Below are positions 5,538 through 7,607 of a stretch of DNA of 7,607 nt, piece by piece (the first letter of the stretch is position 1; every line of letters starts with the position of its first letter). The position numbers were made by a program, and so were the translations under genes. The stretch is taken from assembly GCA_030613225.1 (NCBI GenBank), contig JAUWMJ010000134.1, positions 1-7,607 on the forward strand. The letters run 5' to 3'. The notes under the pieces are model-generated. The model saw only the letters and a program-made list of their open reading frames with translations, searched no databases and had not been told where the DNA came from. Source of the stretch: Desulfobacterales bacterium. Its GTDB lineage: Bacteria; Desulfobacterota; Desulfobacteria; Desulfobacterales; JAUWMJ01.

Positions 5538-6443
5538 AACAATCCCCAGCTTGAATTTAAGCGACTTCAGGGTATTTTTCATAAGCATTGTAATAGTCAT
5601 TGGACCCACGCCGCCCGGAACCGGTGTAATCCATCCGGCAATCTCTTTGGCTTCATCAAAATCGACATCACCTTTTAAAATTGCGATTTTCTTTCCTGTT
5701 TTCTCACTTATCTTTTCACCAACCCGGTTTACACCAACATCAATTACACATGCTCCCGGTTTGATCCACTCAGGTTTTACAAGCCCTGGAACACCAGCGG
5801 CAACAATAAGAATATCCGCCCGCTTGCAATGTCCTTCCAGGTCTTTTGTGCGGGTATGTACAATAGTCACCGTTGAATTTGCACCAGGTCCCTTCTGGAG
5901 CATCATGTTTGCTATCGGCTTTCCTACGATATTTGATCGACCAACAACTACAACTTCAGCTCCACTGGTCTCTACACCTGCCCGCACGATCATCTCCTGG
6001 ATACCGGAAGGGGTGCATGGCGGAAATTTTACTTCATCGCCGCCGATCATAAGCCGTCCTACATTTACCGGGTGAAATCCATCCACATCCTTGTCAGGAT
6101 CGATTGCATTTAAAATCTTCTTTTCATCAATGTGTTTAGGAAGTGGAAGCTGAACAAGAATTCCGTTAATGCTGTCATCATTATTGTACTTGTCAATAAG
6201 TGCCAGAAGATCCTCTTCGGAAATATCAACCGGCTGACTGTCCTGAACCTCCGTAAAACCGACCCTGTGTGCGGTTTTTATCTTAAGTGTCACATAAGAC
6301 ATTGATGCTGGATTTTCACCAATCAGGATAGTCACCAGGCCGGGTACAACTCCATGCTTTTCTTTGATTTCGGCCACCTCTGAAGTAATTTCTTCAAGAA
6401 TTTCCTCTCTTATTTCCGTTCCTTTGATCAACGTTGCAGACAT
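5535..6443 (-). CDS. folD: Bifunctional methylenetetrahydrofolate dehydrogenase / methenyltetrahydrofolate cyclohydrolase FolD
   Basis: FolD interconverts 5,10-methylene-THF, 5,10-methenyl-THF and 10-formyl-THF in the cytosol, using NADP(H) or NAD(H). It feeds purine and formyl-Met synthesis and, in acetogens or sulfate reducers, the methyl branch of the Wood-Ljungdahl pathway. The 302-residue product is full length for the family. The active-site set matches E. coli numbering: Y50 and K54 (YVTLK), Q98 (VQLP) and D121 in DPDKDVDGFHPVNVG (115-129). The Rossmann cofactor loop is GRSNIVGKP (168-176), and the C-terminal signature PVPGGVGPMT (274-283) is intact. The ATG at 6443-6441 has a strong AAGGAG 7 nt upstream. 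The last residues (about 290-302) are lysine-rich and variable. Nothing links it functionally to its neighbours; it is divergent from tex and followed by a terminator, so it is probably monocistronic. No convincing promoter is seen upstream. Confidence 0.98.
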   Translation of the reverse strand: MSATLIKGTEIREEILEEITSEVAEIKEKHGVVPGLVTILIGENPASMSYVTLKIKTAHRVGFTEVQDSQPVDISEEDLLALIDKYNNDDSINGILVQLPLPKHIDEKKILNAIDPDKDVDGFHPVNVGRLMIGGDEVKFPPCTPSGIQEMIVRAGVETSGAEVVVVGRSNIVGKPIANMMLQKGPGANSTVTIVHTRTKDLEGHCKRADILIVAAGVPGLVKPEWIKPGACVIDVGVNRVGEKISEKTGKKIAILKGDVDFDEAKEIAGWITPVPGGVGPMTITMLMKNTLKSLKFKLGIV

Positions 6444-6450
6444 CTTTAAT

Positions 6451-6456
6451 CTCCTT
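6451..6456 (-). promoter_or_regulatory. Ribosome binding site of folD
   Basis: Minus-strand AAGGAG lies 7 nt before the ATG, close to ideal, and fixes the folD start. Confidence 0.85.
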
Positions 6457-6482
6457 TCATTAAAATGTTACTCAAGTTTCGC

Positions 6483-6520
6483 AACCCTGGTTTCTGGCAA
6501 GGGTCAAGACGGTAAGGGTT
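6483..6520. repeat. Short inverted repeat in the folD leader
   Basis: AACCCT (6483-6488) and AGGGTT (6515-6520) form a 6-bp inverted repeat in the folD 5' leader, with another AAGGGT copy at 6499-6504. On the minus strand it would make a weak RNA hairpin about 40-77 nt before the start codon. There is no T-tract and no riboswitch class that I recognise. Confidence 0.3.
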
Positions 6521-6586
6521 AAAATAAATTTTTAAAGTGAAATAAAGTGACTAAAGTTGTGGTGTCGCTCTGCTCCGGTCTTCGCC

Positions 6587-6678
6587 TCTTGTCGCGGCGT
6601 AACCAAAGGTGAAGCCTGATTGGCTTCAGGCTCCGCTTCCAGCTTCCGGCTACGCTTCCCCGCTACGCCCTGACAAGA
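6587..6678. repeat. Inverted repeat inside the GC-rich core
   Basis: TCTTGTCGCGGCGTA (6587-6601) matches the reverse complement of TACGCCCTGACAAGA (6664-6678) at 13 of 15 positions, with a 2-nt mismatch in the middle. Nested inside is a perfect 7-bp hairpin TGAAGCC-TGATT-GGCTTCA (6610-6628). Together they would fold into a long branched stem in DNA or RNA. Confidence 0.65.
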
Positions 6679-6696
6679 CGCCCTGCCAAGACGCCC
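6671..6696. repeat. 13-bp direct repeat, two copies
   Basis: TGACAAGACGCCC (6671-6683) is followed directly by TGCCAAGACGCCC (6684-6696), with 12 of 13 positions identical. It forms the right edge of the GC-rich core, and its first copy is part of the inverted repeat arm. Confidence 0.75.
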
Positions 6697-6741
6697 CGGC
6701 ACGCCATCTGATTAATAAAAATAAAATGGACAGAATTCCTT

Positions 6742-6787
6742 AACTTTAGGCACTTTAGACACTTTAGCGCACTTTAGACACTTTAAT
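6742..6787. repeat. 9-bp tandem repeat CACTTTAGA, five degenerate copies
   Basis: The units are AACTTTAGG (6742), CACTTTAGA (6751), CACTTTAGCG (6760, one base longer), CACTTTAGA (6770) and CACTTTAAT (6779). The array ends 45 bp before the tex start codon and overlaps the probable -35 box of tex. The left arm of the element has the same motif in opposite orientation but fewer copies. Confidence 0.8.
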
Positions 6788-6804
6788 TTATTCTCTGTTA
6801 TCAT
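6775..6804 (+). promoter_or_regulatory. Possible sigma70 promoter for tex
   Basis: TAGACA (6775-6780, five of six to TTGACA) and TATCAT (6799-6804, five of six to TATAAT) have an 18-bp spacer. The predicted start is near 6811, giving a short leader of about 22 nt. The -35 box lies at the junction of the last two CACTTTAGA units, so the repeat array would supply part of the promoter. Confidence 0.45.
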
Positions 6805-6832
6805 ATTTAAGACTATTTAAACTCAGGAGAAC

Positions 6833-7607
6833 ATGACCATCGAAACATTAATATCAATAATCGCAAAAGAACAGAACGTGGATATTAATCAGGTTCAAGC
6901 TGTTACCTCCCTTCTTGCGGAAGGTTCGACAATTCCGTTTATTGCGCGTTACAGGAAAGAAGCCACAGGGAGTCTTGACGAAGTCGCTGTCACGGCTGTC
7001 AGGGACAGGCTGAACCAGCTTAATGAACTGAAGGAACGGAAAGAGACAGTCCTCAAATCTCTTGAAAAACACGGTCACCTGACTGATGAACTTCAGGAAA
7101 AAGTTCTTGCCGCAGAATCCATGGCAGTACTTGAAGATATCTATCTTCCCTATAAGCCGAAACGGCGGACAAAGGCTGTTATTGCAAAGGAAAAAGGGCT
7201 TGAACCACTGGCATTGATGATTTTTGAGCAAAAAGGTGCGGACCCGACCAAAGAAGCGGAATCTTTCATTGACCCTGAAAAGGGAGTTGAGTCGGTTGAA
7301 GATGCCCTGGCAGGAGCTAGAGACATAATCGCGGAAATTATAAATGAAAATGACAAAGCCAGGGCCGTGCTTAGGAACCTCTTTTTTACAAAAGCTATGA
7401 TTAAAAGCCGGGTTGCTTCAGGCATGGAGGAAAAGGGCGCTAAATTCAGGGATTATTTTGACTGGGATGAACCGGTTGCAGGTGTTCCTTCCCACAGGAT
7501 GCTGGCCATGAGACGGGGTGAAAAAGAAGACTTTCTGAACCTTGATATACTTCCTGAAGAAGAGGATGCAACAGCTCTACTTGAAAGCCTGTTCGTTAAA
7601 GGAGAAA
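6833..7607 (+). CDS. tex: Tex-family transcription accessory / RNA-binding protein, N-terminal 258 residues (gene runs off the window)
   Basis: The reading frame from the ATG at 6833 stays open to the window edge (258 codons plus one base). Conserved Tex segments: EGSTIPFIARYRKEATGSLDE (30-50), the YLPYKPKRRTKA block (104-115) and PSHRMLAMRRGE (219-230). Full-length Tex is about 720-780 residues, so roughly the first third is visible: the N-terminal helical region and the start of the YqgF-like part. The HhH and S1 RNA-binding domains lie beyond the edge. Tex homologues bind nucleic acid and, like eukaryotic Spt6, are linked to transcription; in Bordetella and pneumococcus Tex affects gene expression. 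The start is supported by homology and by AGGAG (6825-6829), which is only 3 nt from the ATG, shorter than usual. No alternative in-frame ATG occurs before residue 97. The gene is divergent from folD across the palindromic element. Confidence 0.95.
   Translation, partial: MTIETLISIIAKEQNVDINQVQAVTSLLAEGSTIPFIARYRKEATGSLDEVAVTAVRDRLNQLNELKERKETVLKSLEKHGHLTDELQEKVLAAESMAVLEDIYLPYKPKRRTKAVIAKEKGLEPLALMIFEQKGADPTKEAESFIDPEKGVESVEDALAGARDIIAEIINENDKARAVLRNLFFTKAMIKSRVASGMEEKGAKFRDYFDWDEPVAGVPSHRMLAMRRGEKEDFLNLDILPEEEDATALLESLFVKGE

Larger units (their letters stand above)
6522..6794. repeat. Palindromic, MITE-like intergenic repeat element between folD and tex
   Basis: The outer arms are inverted copies. 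TAAAGTGACTAAAGTT (6543-6558) matches the reverse complement of 6742-6757 at 15 of 16 positions. Further out, AATAAATT followed by AAAGTG on the left mirrors CACTTTAATTTATT (6779-6792) on the right. The left arm has three roughly 10-bp TAAAGTGA-like units (6531-6560); the right arm has five CACTTTA-like units (6742-6787). The enclosed core (about 6560-6710) is much richer in GC than the flanks and has its own inverted and direct repeats. No protein is apparent on either strand. No clear target-site duplication is seen, because the flanks are themselves inverted. It could be a MITE, a REP/BIME-like repeat or a structured RNA locus. Confidence 0.65.

Noticed and set aside
5551..6075. 174-codon plus-strand frame opposite folD
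   Set aside because: It is an antisense shadow of folD; its proline/threonine/serine-rich translation is typical of reverse-strand readings.
6854..7425. Minus-strand frames opposite tex (125 and 91 codons)
   Set aside because: The plus strand encodes conserved Tex motifs throughout; these are antisense shadows.

Overview
The window holds six protein-coding genes, two cut by the window edges, and two intergenic stretches rich in regulatory or repeat structure. In window order: clpS (5' part, minus), secA (minus), a CapA-family exported phosphoesterase (plus), an M23/LytM-type murein endopeptidase (minus), folD (minus) and tex (5' part, plus). The gene content is ordinary bacterial housekeeping. 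A Gram-negative anaerobe of the Desulfobacterota (former Deltaproteobacteria) fits best. That is an inference from protein style, moderate AT-richness, the c-di-GMP-I riboswitch and the short tandem intergenic repeats; no gene here proves the lineage.

Region 1-2816: clpS starts 21 bp after the secA stop with no visible terminator, so the two probably share a transcript. The 149-bp divergent gap between secA and the CapA-family gene carries an 8-bp tandem repeat (TGAACCNN) and a possible extended -10 promoter for secA. Region 2817-4831: the CapA-family gene and the M23 gene converge, with only 59 bp between them and no strong terminator. The CapA-family gene interrupts an otherwise co-oriented minus-strand block.

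Region 4832-5534 is the most informative intergenic stretch. On the minus strand, in transcription order, it has a structured folD 3' region, a small intrinsic terminator, a near-consensus sigma70 promoter (TTGACA, 17 bp, TAAAAT), a clear c-di-GMP-I (GEMM-I) riboswitch aptamer and a strong intrinsic terminator. A leader of about 270 nt then runs to the M23 gene. The simplest reading is that cyclic di-GMP controls, by transcription attenuation, a membrane-anchored peptidoglycan hydrolase. A second, weaker promoter-like site inside the leader could bypass this control. The small upstream terminator looks like the two edges of the riboswitch joined with the core removed, which suggests a decayed second copy.

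Region 6444-6832, between the divergent folD and tex genes, is filled by a roughly 270-bp palindromic repeat element. Its ends are inverted arrays of a short TAAAGTG/CACTTTA repeat, and its GC-rich core has further inverted and direct repeats. It looks like a non-coding interspersed or MITE-like element, and its right-hand array may supply the -35 box of the tex promoter.

Functionally the genes cover protein export (SecA), N-degron delivery to Clp protease (ClpS), envelope remodelling (M23, CapA-like), one-carbon metabolism (FolD) and transcription-associated RNA binding (Tex). No wholly new multi-gene system is visible. The points worth following are the riboswitch-controlled hydrolase with its apparent remnant copy, and the palindromic element before tex.
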